A stretch of DNA of 34,895 bases from Bacteroidales bacterium (GCA_007132225.1 SLPB01000181.1:1-34895), one strand, 5' to 3'. Positions 8,959-17,581 are shown, numbered from the stretch's first letter. Numbers and translations: made by a program. The notes: generated by a model not told the origin, from the letters alone.

Positions 8959-11013
8959 ATGCGGCTTATTATATTCATAATTTCATTATCAATTTGCAAT
9001 GTATACACTCATGCTCAATGGCGCCAAAGTTCGCCTGATATTTTCGATGAAGCTTATGAATTCTACAGCTGGGGGGAATATGGGGAAGCACTGCCTCTTT
9101 TCACTCCTCTTTTAAGGGATCATGAGAATAATGACTATCTGCGGTATCTGGTAGCTGTATGCTATCTTAATATCGACGGACAGAGGCAGAGGGCATTGCC
9201 TTTTCTTGAACAGGCAACCCGGAACATCACTTTTGAGCATATACCAGGAAGTTTTAATGAGAAGTCGGCACCTTTGGAAAGTTTATATTATCTCGGACTG
9301 GCTTACAGGCTGGCCTACAGGTTTGATGAGTCGATTGAAAGCTTCCGCCGCCTGAAAAGCATGGCTGATAACAGGTATGATATGCAGCAGATTGAGAGAG
9401 AGATGGCTGTCACAAAAAACGCTGCTTTATTTTACAAAAACAGGGAAGATATCACTGAAGTCCCCATAAAGGCCTCTCCCGGTGTTGACCCTGCTCACAG
9501 TAACATAATTATAAGCGGAGATGAATCAACCATTGTTTATGTCGAACCTCAAAGATTCTATGACGCAGTATTCTTCTCCACAAATTCCGGCAGGGGGTGG
9601 TCAAAGCCTGTAAACATTACCACTCAACTGGGATCGGATGGACTTGCCTATCCGGTTTCTCTCTCCTTTGATGGCAAACAGCTCTACCTCTATCAATATG
9701 ACCGTCTTTCCAACACAAACCTTTACTTAAGCCAAAGAGTCAACAGCAGGTGGTCGGGCATGGAAAAACTAAGTGACAATATTAACTCAGAAGCTTTTGA
9801 ACAGCATGCCTCGTTGACAAAAGATGGAAATACGCTTTATTTTTCAAGTAACAGGCTTTCAGGAGAAGGAGGGTTTGATATTTACCATTCCCGGCTGGAT
9901 GAAAATAATGAATGGGGACCTGCTGAAAATCTGGGCTCCCTGATCAATACCCCGTTTGATGAATCATACCCTTTTATCAGTCCCGATGGCAAAACACTAT
10001 TTTTTAGTTCCAGGGGACACACGGGTATGGGGGGCTATGATATATTTGTGACACACAAAAAACCTGATGGTAACTGGACAACACCCCGAAACCTTGGCTA
10101 TCCCGTAAACACACCTGACGACGATACATTTTTCATCCCGGTCAAAGAAGGAACAACAGCTTATTTAAATTCACGTAAAGAGGAAAATAATGACCGCAGG
10201 AAGTTTAAGAAAATCAGCTCATTTGAGGTTGATTCTCTGCCCTTTTCCACTTTAGCTTTAAATGTATCGAAACAAGTGGATGTCAAAAAGCCGGATGCTG
10301 AAATATTTTTAAAAGTGCAGCAGATGAACCCCGGAAATACTAAAGAAGTCAGGCGAACGCTTATTCCCGGGGAAGATCATGAACTGGTACTTGAGTGGGG
10401 TGAATACAGTTTAGAGTTTTCTTCTGAAGGCAACATAACCAAATCTATTTCAGTCACAATACCCGAATATTATCCTGATAAAAAGTATTATGTAAATGCA
10501 AAACTCAACAAAATAACAGCCGGACAAACAGGGCTGGCAGTTAATGATACAGGTCAGGCAAAAAATAAGTCCGGATTACCTTTAAAGTCAGACAAAATTG
10601 TGGTAATGGAAATAGAGCCGGTTCTTTTTGGTTTCGACCGCCACGATCTTGATGACCGCGCCCTTGCAATAACTTCAGAAGTGGCCGGTTTGTTAAATGA
10701 ACATACTAAAGTAAACATTGAATTAAGGGGATACACCGATGCCCTGGGCCCTTCGGCCTACAATAAGCACCTTGCAGGGAAACGTGCAGAATCAGTAGCC
10801 GGTGCACTGGTCACTTACGGAATTAATAAAGACAGGATCAGTATTATTCCTGTGGGAATGAATAGTTACATAGCAAGGAACACTACCACTGATGGCCGGG
10901 ACAATCCTGAAGGAAGAAGATTTAACAGGAGGGTTGAACTTGTCTTTTCAAATTTACCGGTGCACATAGAATTTAAAAATATACTTTATATACCCGAAAA
11001 CCTTAAAAAATAG
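8959..11013 (+). CDS. TPR/PD40/OmpA-family peptidoglycan-binding envelope protein
   Basis: A 684-residue exported protein paralogous to its upstream neighbour. In order: signal peptide (MRLIIFIISLSICNVYTHAQ), TPR-like helices (20-150), PD40 propeller (about 170-400; SLTKDGNTLYFSSNRLSG, SPDGKTLFFSSRGHTGMGG), a small beta domain, then an OmpA C-terminal domain (about 550-664) with VLFGFDRHDLDDRA, ELRGYTDALGPSAYN and EGRRFNRRVELVF, which hold the aspartate and arginine used to grip peptidoglycan. It probably ties an outer-membrane or periplasmic complex to the cell wall. A TTG at 8941 lies upstream in frame, but ATG 8959 gives a clean signal peptide 35 bases after the previous stop. LSIC is only a poor lipobox, so lipidation is doubtful. 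PorE of type IX secretion has a similar plan; without other Por genes here I do not assign that role. Confidence 0.88.
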   Translation: MRLIIFIISLSICNVYTHAQWRQSSPDIFDEAYEFYSWGEYGEALPLFTPLLRDHENNDYLRYLVAVCYLNIDGQRQRALPFLEQATRNITFEHIPGSFNEKSAPLESLYYLGLAYRLAYRFDESIESFRRLKSMADNRYDMQQIEREMAVTKNAALFYKNREDITEVPIKASPGVDPAHSNIIISGDESTIVYVEPQRFYDAVFFSTNSGRGWSKPVNITTQLGSDGLAYPVSLSFDGKQLYLYQYDRLSNTNLYLSQRVNSRWSGMEKLSDNINSEAFEQHASLTKDGNTLYFSSNRLSGEGGFDIYHSRLDENNEWGPAENLGSLINTPFDESYPFISPDGKTLFFSSRGHTGMGGYDIFVTHKKPDGNWTTPRNLGYPVNTPDDDTFFIPVKEGTTAYLNSRKEENNDRRKFKKISSFEVDSLPFSTLALNVSKQVDVKKPDAEIFLKVQQMNPGNTKEVRRTLIPGEDHELVLEWGEYSLEFSSEGNITKSISVTIPEYYPDKKYYVNAKLNKITAGQTGLAVNDTGQAKNKSGLPLKSDKIVVMEIEPVLFGFDRHDLDDRALAITSEVAGLLNEHTKVNIELRGYTDALGPSAYNKHLAGKRAESVAGALVTYGINKDRISIIPVGMNSYIARNTTTDGRDNPEGRRFNRRVELVFSNLPVHIEFKNILYIPENLKK

Positions 11014-11018
11014 ATGTT

Positions 11019-11561
11019 TTGAGCATTCTTTCAGGAAAGAGCGTTAATTTAAGAGCCTTGGAGCCCACTGATATTGATCTGCTTTACAGTTGGGAAAATA
11101 ATTCAGATATATGGTCTGTAAGCAACACACTGGTGCCGTTTTCAAAGTTTATCCTTGAGAAATACATAGCTGATTCTCACATGGATATTTTTCAGGCCAA
11201 ACAACTGAGGCTTATGATAGATTACAGGACAGACAATAAACCTGAAACAGTGGGAGCAATAGACCTGTATGATTTTGACCCACTGCACAGGAGAGCCGGA
11301 ATAGGAATACTCATAAGTGATGAAAAGTACAGGAACCAGGGTGTAGCGACTGAAGCACTGAGATTGCTCATAGATTATTCCTTTACAGTTTTGCAGCTCC
11401 ACCAGCTGTTCTGCTATATCGATTGTGATAATAAAGTCAGCATCAAACTTTTCGAAAAGTTCAGGTTTAAAATTACCGGAGAGAAGAAAGACTGGAATAA
11501 AACCCCCGGAGAGTGGAAAAGCGAATTTATGCTACAACTTATAAATCCCCGTGATTTTTAA
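11019..11561 (+). CDS. GNAT-family N-acetyltransferase (RimJ/RimL-SpeG type)
   Basis: A 180-residue acetyl-CoA-dependent acyltransferase. The N-terminal LRALEPTDIDLLYSWENN and the acetyl-CoA pyrophosphate-binding loop YRNQGVATEALRLLIDYSF (about 107-125), then FCYIDCDNKVSIKLFEKFRF, are typical of the RimJ/RimL/SpeG branch that acetylates protein N-termini, polyamines or antibiotics; the substrate cannot be read from sequence. The start is TTG 11019: the ATG at 11014 is in another frame and stops after two codons. It begins 5 bases after the OmpA-family gene and is almost certainly co-transcribed. Its last 23 bases overlap the convergent HsdR-N gene. Confidence 0.88.
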   Translation: MSILSGKSVNLRALEPTDIDLLYSWENNSDIWSVSNTLVPFSKFILEKYIADSHMDIFQAKQLRLMIDYRTDNKPETVGAIDLYDFDPLHRRAGIGILISDEKYRNQGVATEALRLLIDYSFTVLQLHQLFCYIDCDNKVSIKLFEKFRFKITGEKKDWNKTPGEWKSEFMLQLINPRDF

Positions 11562-12012
11562 GTAAAGAAGGGTAATCAGGTATCTGCTTCAGAAACTCCC
11601 AGCTTTTTTTATCGTGGTCAAGCTTTGCACAATAGTGAGCCATTCCATTGCTTACTATAAGGTAATTAACCTTCATATCCAGATTATAACCTGCTACCTG
11701 GTCAAACACCAGTTGTGAAACAGGGATCCCCGGAGCTTTGCATTCAGCAATTATAAGCGGTTTGCCAAGCCTGGAGAACAATACAATATCCGCCCTTCTT
11801 TCCATCCGGTTAATTTTCAATGGCATTTCAACTGCCATAAGGGAAGGGGGATATTTTTTTTCTTTAACCAGATATGATATAAGGTTCTGCCGGACCCATT
11901 CCTCAGGGGTCAAAACAATATAACGTTTTCGAATATTGTCGAAAATATATTTTCTTTGTCCTTCAGATTTTATTTTAAAGGAATATTCAGGTAAATTGAG
12001 CTTCTGAAGCAT
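11539..12012 (-). CDS. Stand-alone HsdR-N-like PD-(D/E)xK nuclease-fold protein
   Basis: A 157-residue protein matching the N-terminal nuclease domain of type I restriction subunit HsdR, without helicase domains. The PD-(D/E)xK signature is complete: Asp75 in RRADIVLF, then Glu90-Cys91-Lys92 in PLIIAECKAPG, followed by QVAGYNLDMKVNYLIVSNG. Such short free-standing proteins are widespread single-copy genes in Bacteroidota and are not by themselves a restriction system; no HsdM or HsdS lies nearby. A role in DNA cleavage or repair is inference from the fold. The stop end overlaps the GNAT gene by 23 bases tail to tail. An ATG start lies 87 bases from the divergent AMP nucleosidase gene. Confidence 0.85.
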   Translation of the reverse strand: MLQKLNLPEYSFKIKSEGQRKYIFDNIRKRYIVLTPEEWVRQNLISYLVKEKKYPPSLMAVEMPLKINRMERRADIVLFSRLGKPLIIAECKAPGIPVSQLVFDQVAGYNLDMKVNYLIVSNGMAHYCAKLDHDKKSWEFLKQIPDYPSLLKNHGDL

Positions 12013-12099
12013 GATTAAATAATTACAGGTAAACCTAACCGCAGCAGGCAGTTATAAAATAATATTAAAGCTATCTTATTCCAGGAAATAAACAAAAAT

Positions 12100-12870
12100 A
12101 TGAAAACTAAACGGGAAATAGTAGATAACTGGTTACCCAGATATACAGGTAACCCGTTAGATAATTTTACAGAATATATTTTATTGACTAATTTCAGCAA
12201 TTACCTGGAATTGTTCTCGGAAATTAATGATGCCCCCGTCATAGGACAGGATCACCCTATGCCTTGCTGTGTAGCTAACGGTATTACCATAATAAATATA
12301 GGTATGGGCAGTGCCAATGCTGCAACTATCATGGACCTGTTAAGTGCAGTGAATCCAAAAGCAGTACTGTTTCTGGGAAAATGCGGTGGACTTAAAAGCA
12401 AGAACAAACTGGGAGACCTGATACTTCCAATTGCAGCTATAAGGAGCGAAGGAACATCGGATGACTACCTGCCTCCTGAAGTTCCGGCGTTACCTGCCTT
12501 TAATCTCCAAAGGGCCGTTTCATCGGCAATAGTTCAGGCTGAACGGGATTATTACACAGGAACCGTATTTACAACAAATAAAAGAGTATGGGAATATGAT
12601 CAGCGTTTTAAAAAATATCTTCAAAAAACCAGGGCAATAGCAATTGATATGGAAACTGCCACCATATTCATAGTTGGCTTTGCCAATGGTATTCCATCAG
12701 GAGCGCTCCTGCTGGTTTCGGACCAGCCAATGATATCAACAGGAATAAAAACATCCGAAAGTGACAGGAAAGTTACAGAGATGTTTGTAAATGATCATTT
12801 AACTATTGGCATAAGCAGTTTGCGTGAGATAATAACCCACTCTGCCTCGGTAAAACATCTGAAATTCTAA
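12100..12870 (+). CDS. amn: AMP nucleosidase
   Basis: Hydrolyses AMP to adenine and ribose 5-phosphate, helping set adenylate pools. The 256 residues form the short Bacteroidota type, a single PNP/UDP phosphorylase domain. Supporting stretches are the family N-terminus REIVDNWLPRYTG and YILLTNFSNYLELF, the phosphorylase core INIGMGSANAATIMDLL and VLFLGKCGGLK, and the nucleoside-site segment IAIDMETATIFIVGFANGIP. The longer regulatory N-terminal domain of enterobacterial Amn is absent, as expected for this group. It is followed by holA after only 5 bases. Confidence 0.92.
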   Translation: MKTKREIVDNWLPRYTGNPLDNFTEYILLTNFSNYLELFSEINDAPVIGQDHPMPCCVANGITIINIGMGSANAATIMDLLSAVNPKAVLFLGKCGGLKSKNKLGDLILPIAAIRSEGTSDDYLPPEVPALPAFNLQRAVSSAIVQAERDYYTGTVFTTNKRVWEYDQRFKKYLQKTRAIAIDMETATIFIVGFANGIPSGALLLVSDQPMISTGIKTSESDRKVTEMFVNDHLTIGISSLREIITHSASVKHLKF

Positions 12871-12875
12871 TAATA

Positions 12876-13880
12876 ATGACAGTCAACGAAATAGTTGGTG
12901 AGATAAAAAACAAAACTTTCCGTCCTGTATATCTGCTTCATGGACAGGAACCGTATTATATAGACATGGTCACAGATTTTATCTGCAAAAATGTTTTAAG
13001 TGAAGAAGAGAAGGCTTTTAACCAGTCAATATTTTATGGCAGGGACACCGATGTTGTGACATTGATAAACACAGCAAGAAGTTTTCCCATGATGTCCAGT
13101 CACCAGCTGATAGTTATAAAGGAAGCCCAGCAAATGAAAGATATTGACAAACTTTCCATTTATGCTGAGAATCCACTTAAATCAACTATCCTGGTCATTA
13201 ATTACAAATATAATTCATACGATAAAAGGAAAAAGCTTTACAAAGCAGTACAGAAATCCAACGGTGTATTGCTTGAGTCTCCACGATTATACGAGAACAA
13301 GATACCCGAATGGATAACATCATGGCTCAAAAGCAGGAATTGCAGCATTGATCTTTCTGCATCCATGTTGCTTGTTGAATACCTGGGTGCTGACCTGGGG
13401 AAAATTGCAAATGAACTGGAAAAGCTAATAATTGCAATGCCTGAAAATGACAAGAAAATAACTTCAGTAATCATAGAAAGAAATATCGGTATAAGTAAGG
13501 ATTATAATAATTTTGAACTGCAGAAAGCACTGGGGCAAAAAAACGTTTTAAAAGCCAACCGTATAATCAATCATTTTGCGAAAAATCCCAAAGCAAATCC
13601 CTTTACCCTGACTATCACATCACTCTACTTCTATTTCAGCAAATTATTCACACTGCATTTTTTAGAAGACAAATCCAGAAAAAATATTGCATCTCAACTC
13701 AGGATCAACCCATTTTTTGTGACTGAATATGAACAAGCTGCCAAAAAGTACAACCCCAGGAAAACTGCACAAATAATTTCCTGGCTAAGAGAATACGACA
13801 TGCGGTCAAAGGGCTTCGGCAATGTCTCTGTAAGTGAGGGAGACCTGCTTAAAGAGCTTGTATATAAAATTTTACACTGA
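12876..13880 (+). CDS. holA: DNA polymerase III subunit delta
   Basis: The delta subunit of the clamp loader, which opens the beta sliding clamp. The 334 residues match the family. Seen are the N-terminal FRPVYLLHGQEPYYIDM, the clamp-contact region FPMMSSHQLIVIKEAQQM (about 70-87), the LVINYKYNSYDKRKKLYKA stretch, and the C-terminal helical collar domain with YLGADLGKIANELEKL and FALQKALG-like FELQKALGQKNVLKA. It sits 5 bases after the AMP nucleosidase gene and 24 bases before the rhomboid gene, so the three probably share a transcript. Confidence 0.95.
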   Translation: MTVNEIVGEIKNKTFRPVYLLHGQEPYYIDMVTDFICKNVLSEEEKAFNQSIFYGRDTDVVTLINTARSFPMMSSHQLIVIKEAQQMKDIDKLSIYAENPLKSTILVINYKYNSYDKRKKLYKAVQKSNGVLLESPRLYENKIPEWITSWLKSRNCSIDLSASMLLVEYLGADLGKIANELEKLIIAMPENDKKITSVIIERNIGISKDYNNFELQKALGQKNVLKANRIINHFAKNPKANPFTLTITSLYFYFSKLFTLHFLEDKSRKNIASQLRINPFFVTEYEQAAKKYNPRKTAQIISWLREYDMRSKGFGNVSVSEGDLLKELVYKILH

Positions 13881-13904
13881 TACTTATCCCTAAAAATATT
13901 TTTT

Positions 13905-14522
13905 ATGACAATTTATATTGTGATCTTCACCGCACTTATTTCAGTATTGGCCTTTTCCAGGCCTCAACTGTTTAATAAGTTGCAGTTCAATCCTTATAAG
14001 GTTTATCACCGGAAACAGTATTACAGGTTGCTGACCCATGCTTTGCTGCACGCGGACTGGATTCATCTTATAATAAATATGCTCGTACTTTTGTCCTTCG
14101 GAACAGCAGTGGAGTATTATTTCGCACAGTCTGAAATTACAGGCACACTAAGATTCCCCGGCCTGATCTATATTCTGCTTTATGTAAGTGCGGTAGCAGT
14201 ATCATCGCTTACTACCCTGGCAAAACATAAAGATAATCCGGGGTATAATTCCGTTGGAGCTTCGGGAGGCGTATCGGCTGTTGTATTTACAAGCATCTTT
14301 TTTGCTCCCTGGCAGAACCTTTTGCTTTATGCAATAATTCCAATTCCCGGAGTTGTATTTGGTGCATTGTACCTTGCTTATTCACACCATATGAGCAATA
14401 AGGCTTCCGATAATATTAACCATGATGCCCATTTTATCGGTGCTGTTTACGGACTGTTATTCCCTCTGCTGGTGGACATTAATCTTTTTGGAGATTTTAT
14501 TCAACAGCTTTTCCGGCTTTAG
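13905..14522 (+). CDS. Rhomboid family intramembrane serine protease
   Basis: A 205-residue polytopic protein with six predicted helices that would cleave membrane-spanning substrates in the inner membrane. The catalytic pair is present: Ser120 in the GASGG motif and His176 in DAHFIGAVYG. The L1/helix-2 signature YYRLLTHALLHADWIHLIIN carries the conserved HxxxN. It lacks extra domains. Translation starts at an ATG 24 bases after holA. Catalytic residues are intact, so it should be active; the substrate is unknown. Confidence 0.93.
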   Translation: MTIYIVIFTALISVLAFSRPQLFNKLQFNPYKVYHRKQYYRLLTHALLHADWIHLIINMLVLLSFGTAVEYYFAQSEITGTLRFPGLIYILLYVSAVAVSSLTTLAKHKDNPGYNSVGASGGVSAVVFTSIFFAPWQNLLLYAIIPIPGVVFGALYLAYSHHMSNKASDNINHDAHFIGAVYGLLFPLLVDINLFGDFIQQLFRL

Positions 14523-14598
14523 CCTGCTAATATAAATAACCCCGCTTTTTAACCTTGCTGTTTACACCATCATAAATTTCAAGTTTATCTTTAACAGA

Positions 14599-15459
14599 AT
14601 GAAGGGTTTGAAACATAAAAGATTTATCTGCCTCAACGGTGAAATGCTGCCGGCCGGAAAACCATCAATTGTCCATGTTAACAGGGCCTTTTGTTATGGT
14701 GATGCGCTATTTGAAACCATACATGCTAACGGCACAAAGCTCCAGTTTTTCCAGGAACACTATGAACGCCTGGAAAAAAGCATGATAAAGCTCCGGATGA
14801 AAAAAAGCAGTCAGCTTGAAGTCAATGCCCTTGAGTCGGCTATCGTCAGATTATTAAATAAAAATCACCTTTACCAGGGTGTGCGTGTGCGGTTAACTGT
14901 TTTTCGCAACTCAGGAGGTTTTTATACTCCCGAAACCAATGACTGCTCATTTCTTGCTGAAACCATCCCACTGCCGCATGATCAATATCATTTAAATGAG
15001 AAGGGATTAAAGGCAGGGATGTTTACAACTCTCCGCAAGCATCCGGACGAGCTTTCAAACCTTAAAACAGCCAATTCCCTTATTTATATTATGGCAGGAT
15101 TGCACAAAAAAGAAGCAGGAGTGGACGAATGCATAATTCTCAATACACATGACAGGCTGGCAGAGTGTATAAGCTCCAATATTTTTATAAAGAAAGGAGG
15201 AACCCTTTACACCCCTGAATTGGATGAAGGATGCGTTGAAGGGATTATGCGCAGCCAGATAATTCGTGTCGCCGGACAGGAAGGTATGGAATGTAAAGAA
15301 TCCCAAATTTCGGAAATCGACCTCCTGCAGGCCGATGAATTTTTTATTACCAACTCAATAACAGGAATACAGTGGGTTGTTGCTTACCGGCAAAAGCGGT
15401 ATTTCAGCAAAACAGCCAGGATGCTGATTACCAGTCTTAATAAAGAGCAATTCGGCTAA
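14599..15459 (+). CDS. Class IV aminotransferase-fold PLP enzyme (aminodeoxychorismate lyase or BCAT-like)
   Basis: A 286-residue fold-type IV PLP enzyme. Landmarks are NRAFCYGDALFETIHANG (28-45), the PLP lysine Lys156 in LSNLKTANSLIYIMAG, the cofactor-binding LAECISSNIFIKKGGTLYTP, the phosphate-cup segment GCVEGIMRSQII, and FFITNSITGIQWV. The family includes 4-amino-4-deoxychorismate lyase (PabC, folate synthesis), branched-chain aminotransferase and D-amino acid aminotransferase. The short length and the GIMRSQII form lean toward PabC, but without pabA/pabB nearby I leave the reaction open. Convergent with yqgE, 40 bases away. Confidence 0.87.
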   Translation: MKGLKHKRFICLNGEMLPAGKPSIVHVNRAFCYGDALFETIHANGTKLQFFQEHYERLEKSMIKLRMKKSSQLEVNALESAIVRLLNKNHLYQGVRVRLTVFRNSGGFYTPETNDCSFLAETIPLPHDQYHLNEKGLKAGMFTTLRKHPDELSNLKTANSLIYIMAGLHKKEAGVDECIILNTHDRLAECISSNIFIKKGGTLYTPELDEGCVEGIMRSQIIRVAGQEGMECKESQISEIDLLQADEFFITNSITGIQWVVAYRQKRYFSKTARMLITSLNKEQFG

Positions 15460-15499
15460 TGCAGGTTGAAGTATCTCATGGACGGTTAAGGGTTAAGCT

Positions 15500-16090
15500 C
15501 TAATTTAATCCGGAATTTTCGGGAAAGTTTGTCCATAACTTAAACTTGTCCCCAAGGATATGCAGCACCTCCTGCCATGACTCCTTGTTCCGGCTGTTCA
15601 TTATGATTCCGCTTTCAAGTTCGCGCACCACCCATGAATCCTCTGATATTTCCCTTTCCAGCTGATTTGGCTCCCATCCGGAGTAACCTACAAAAAACCT
15701 TATCTGTTCACTGGTTAGTAAACCCTGATGAATGAGTTTCTTTACAACTTCGAAATCCCCCCCCCACCAAAGATCCTCAGTTACCTTAACACTTTTGGGT
15801 ATTATATCCCCCAAACTGTGAATATAATGCACCGAATCGGTACCCACTGGTCCGCCAACAGAAATTGAGGTATCAATTGCAGGAAAGTCTGACATAATTT
15901 CGCTTATGTCTACATCAACGGGTTTGTTAAGAACAAATCCAACTGAACCTTTTGAACTATGCTCTGTTAAAAGGACAATAGACCTTTTAAAATAAGCATC
16001 ATTTAAAAAGGGATCAGAAATAAGCACTCTTCCCTGCTTCGGGACAATATTATTGTGATCAATCTTAAATATGTCAAATGGCAGATCCAC
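15500..16090 (-). CDS. yqgE: YqgE/AlgH family protein
   Basis: A 196-residue member of the UPF0301 (YqgE/AlgH) family, whose biochemical role is not established. Family motifs are GRVLISDPFLNDAYFKRSIV, LLTEHSSKGSVGFVLNKPV, ISVGGPVGTDSVHYIHSLG, DLWWGGDFE and GYSGWEPNQLEREI. The start is GTG: an in-frame stop lies five codons upstream and no ATG precedes the conserved N-terminus. Codons for WWGGD are TGG TGG GGG GGG GAT, creating an uninterrupted run of nine G (15757-15765) in the coding strand, a slippage-prone tract. The reading frame is intact as given. Confidence 0.93.
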   Translation of the reverse strand: MDLPFDIFKIDHNNIVPKQGRVLISDPFLNDAYFKRSIVLLTEHSSKGSVGFVLNKPVDVDISEIMSDFPAIDTSISVGGPVGTDSVHYIHSLGDIIPKSVKVTEDLWWGGDFEVVKKLIHQGLLTSEQIRFFVGYSGWEPNQLEREISEDSWVVRELESGIIMNSRNKESWQEVLHILGDKFKLWTNFPENSGLN

Positions 16091-16258
16091 AAGCAGTGTT
16101 TTTTACAATTAGAACTTTGATATATAAAACAAATTATTATCTGCTTTTGTTTATCGCAAAACACATACCATCATTTACATTGCCTATTAATAACAAGTAC
16201 AATTTAAGAAAATTTAATTATTTATAAGCCTTATTTTCGGTAAATAATAAAGTTATCT

Positions 16259-17080
16259 TCACCCTTTATACAATATCGCAGCTTTTTCGGCCGAAAGGGC
16301 TATCCCCTTAATCATTGCAGAGCTAAAGCCCTCGTACTCCATAAGGTTCAGACCAGCAATAGTACAACCTTTGGGTGTTGTAACCTTATCTATTTCCTGT
16401 TCGGGGTGACTTTTTGCGGATAACAGGAGTGAAGCGGCGCCTTTAGCTGCTTGTGTAGCAATACTCAAAGCATGGCCGGATTGCAAACCAATCTCAATCC
16501 CGCCTTGTGATGCAGCCCTGATAGCACGCAGAAAAAATGCAATTCCACAGGCACCAATAGCGGTCGCTGCAATCATCTCATCCTCATTAACAACCAATGT
16601 CTTGCCAACCAGATCAAAGAGTCCTGAAGCGGTCTCCAGGGCATTTACACTTACTCCGTTGGAAGCAAGGCATGTCATTGATTCACCAACAGAAATTGCA
16701 ATGTTCGGTGTTGCCCTTACTACTGGTATACCCTCTCCGGTAATTTGCTCGATCTGATATATTTTCACACCGGTAACCACAGATATGACTGTATGCTGAT
16801 CTTTTTTCAAAACCGGGCTGATCTCCTTTAGCAGTTCATCAACCTGCTGAGGCTCGACAGCAATTATTACAACATCTGATGAGGTCACAGCCTCAACATT
16901 GTCATTCATTACAATAACCCCGGAGTCCTTCATAAAAGAAAGCAGGTGCACCCTTCTTCTTGTAAGCCTGATGTTTTCAGGCTTAAAAATACCGGAACGC
17001 AGCAGGCCGTGAGCTATTGAAAGACCAATGTTACCAGCTCCCAGGATTGCTATACGACTGTTTGAATCTAACTTATTCAT
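16259..17080 (-). CDS. proC: Pyrroline-5-carboxylate reductase
   Basis: Reduces 1-pyrroline-5-carboxylate to L-proline with NAD(P)H, the last step of proline synthesis. The 273 residues match the family. The Rossmann loop IAILGAGNIGLSIAHGLL is at 9-26, followed by VVIIAVEPQQVDELL, VVRATPNIAISVGESMTCL, and the C-terminal dimer/active-site helix with GACGIAFFLRAIRAASQGGI and the signature KVTTPKGCTIAGLNLMEYEG. No proA or proB is adjacent. A TATTTTTG box at 17142-17135 could be a promoter element, but no -33 partner is at the right distance. Confidence 0.95.
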   Translation of the reverse strand: MNKLDSNSRIAILGAGNIGLSIAHGLLRSGIFKPENIRLTRRRVHLLSFMKDSGVIVMNDNVEAVTSSDVVIIAVEPQQVDELLKEISPVLKKDQHTVISVVTGVKIYQIEQITGEGIPVVRATPNIAISVGESMTCLASNGVSVNALETASGLFDLVGKTLVVNEDEMIAATAIGACGIAFFLRAIRAASQGGIEIGLQSGHALSIATQAAKGAASLLLSAKSHPEQEIDKVTTPKGCTIAGLNLMEYEGFSSAMIKGIALSAEKAAILYKG

Positions 17081-17581
17081 TATATAACTGTTATTATTAA
17101 ACTATTTAAATTATAAAAAACTGCCCTGATCGTCCAAAAATAAGTCGTGAGAAAAAATGTCCCGTCTGAGAAATTTTATGCTGTATTTTTTTAAACTTTT
17201 TGCAAATGGGTAAATACAGTAACTGGTAATCAGGCAATCAGCACATTTGACACTTATACCGGAGGATCAGGCAACAACCTGTAAAAATAGTCAAAAAACA
17301 ACCAATTCAATAGAACAAGTATACAAATCCAACTTTTTCATACCCAACCCGGAGGAAAAACAAGTTTTAATTACCTGTTCACTATTCAATGGGTACCCGG
17401 CAAGAATCTTTTGTTATTACCTTATTATTAAATATCTTTAAATTATAACCAGCTGTTTTTTTAGTTATTACTTTCTTTGAAAGTATAGTATTTGATTCCA
17501 AAACATATTACCGGCATCATGAAAAATATTTTACAAAAAAGATCTTACTGCCCCGGGGAACAATCATATTTAAGGGCCATA
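17081..17581. other. Divergent intergenic region between proC and a TPR gene
   Basis: About 410-500 AT-rich bases, depending on which start the TPR gene uses. It holds a candidate -7 box for proC (TATTTTTG on the minus strand, 17142-17135), a 12-base direct repeat TTTAAATTATAA (17105-17116 and 17437-17448) that could be chance, and a TTG-started 64-codon reading frame at 17247-17441 with no recognisable features. I see no RNA gene. Confidence 0.5.

Noticed and set aside
6470-11013. Naming the PD40 pair as type IX secretion genes (PorE and a partner)
   Set aside because: The domain plan is similar, but no porK-porN, porP/sprF or other secretion gene is in the window, and PD40-OmpA proteins are common in Bacteroidota in other roles.
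11539-12012. Type I restriction-modification system
   Set aside because: Only the HsdR N-terminal domain is present, with no helicase domain, HsdM or HsdS; short stand-alone forms are ordinary in this phylum.
17247-17441. A 64-codon open frame in the proC-TPR gap
   Set aside because: TTG start, no domain, signal peptide or promoter support; reads as translated intergenic sequence.
17105-17448. Two TTTAAATTATAA copies as boundaries of a small element
   Set aside because: The 12-mer is pure A/T in AT-rich sequence, with no inverted ends or gene between the copies.
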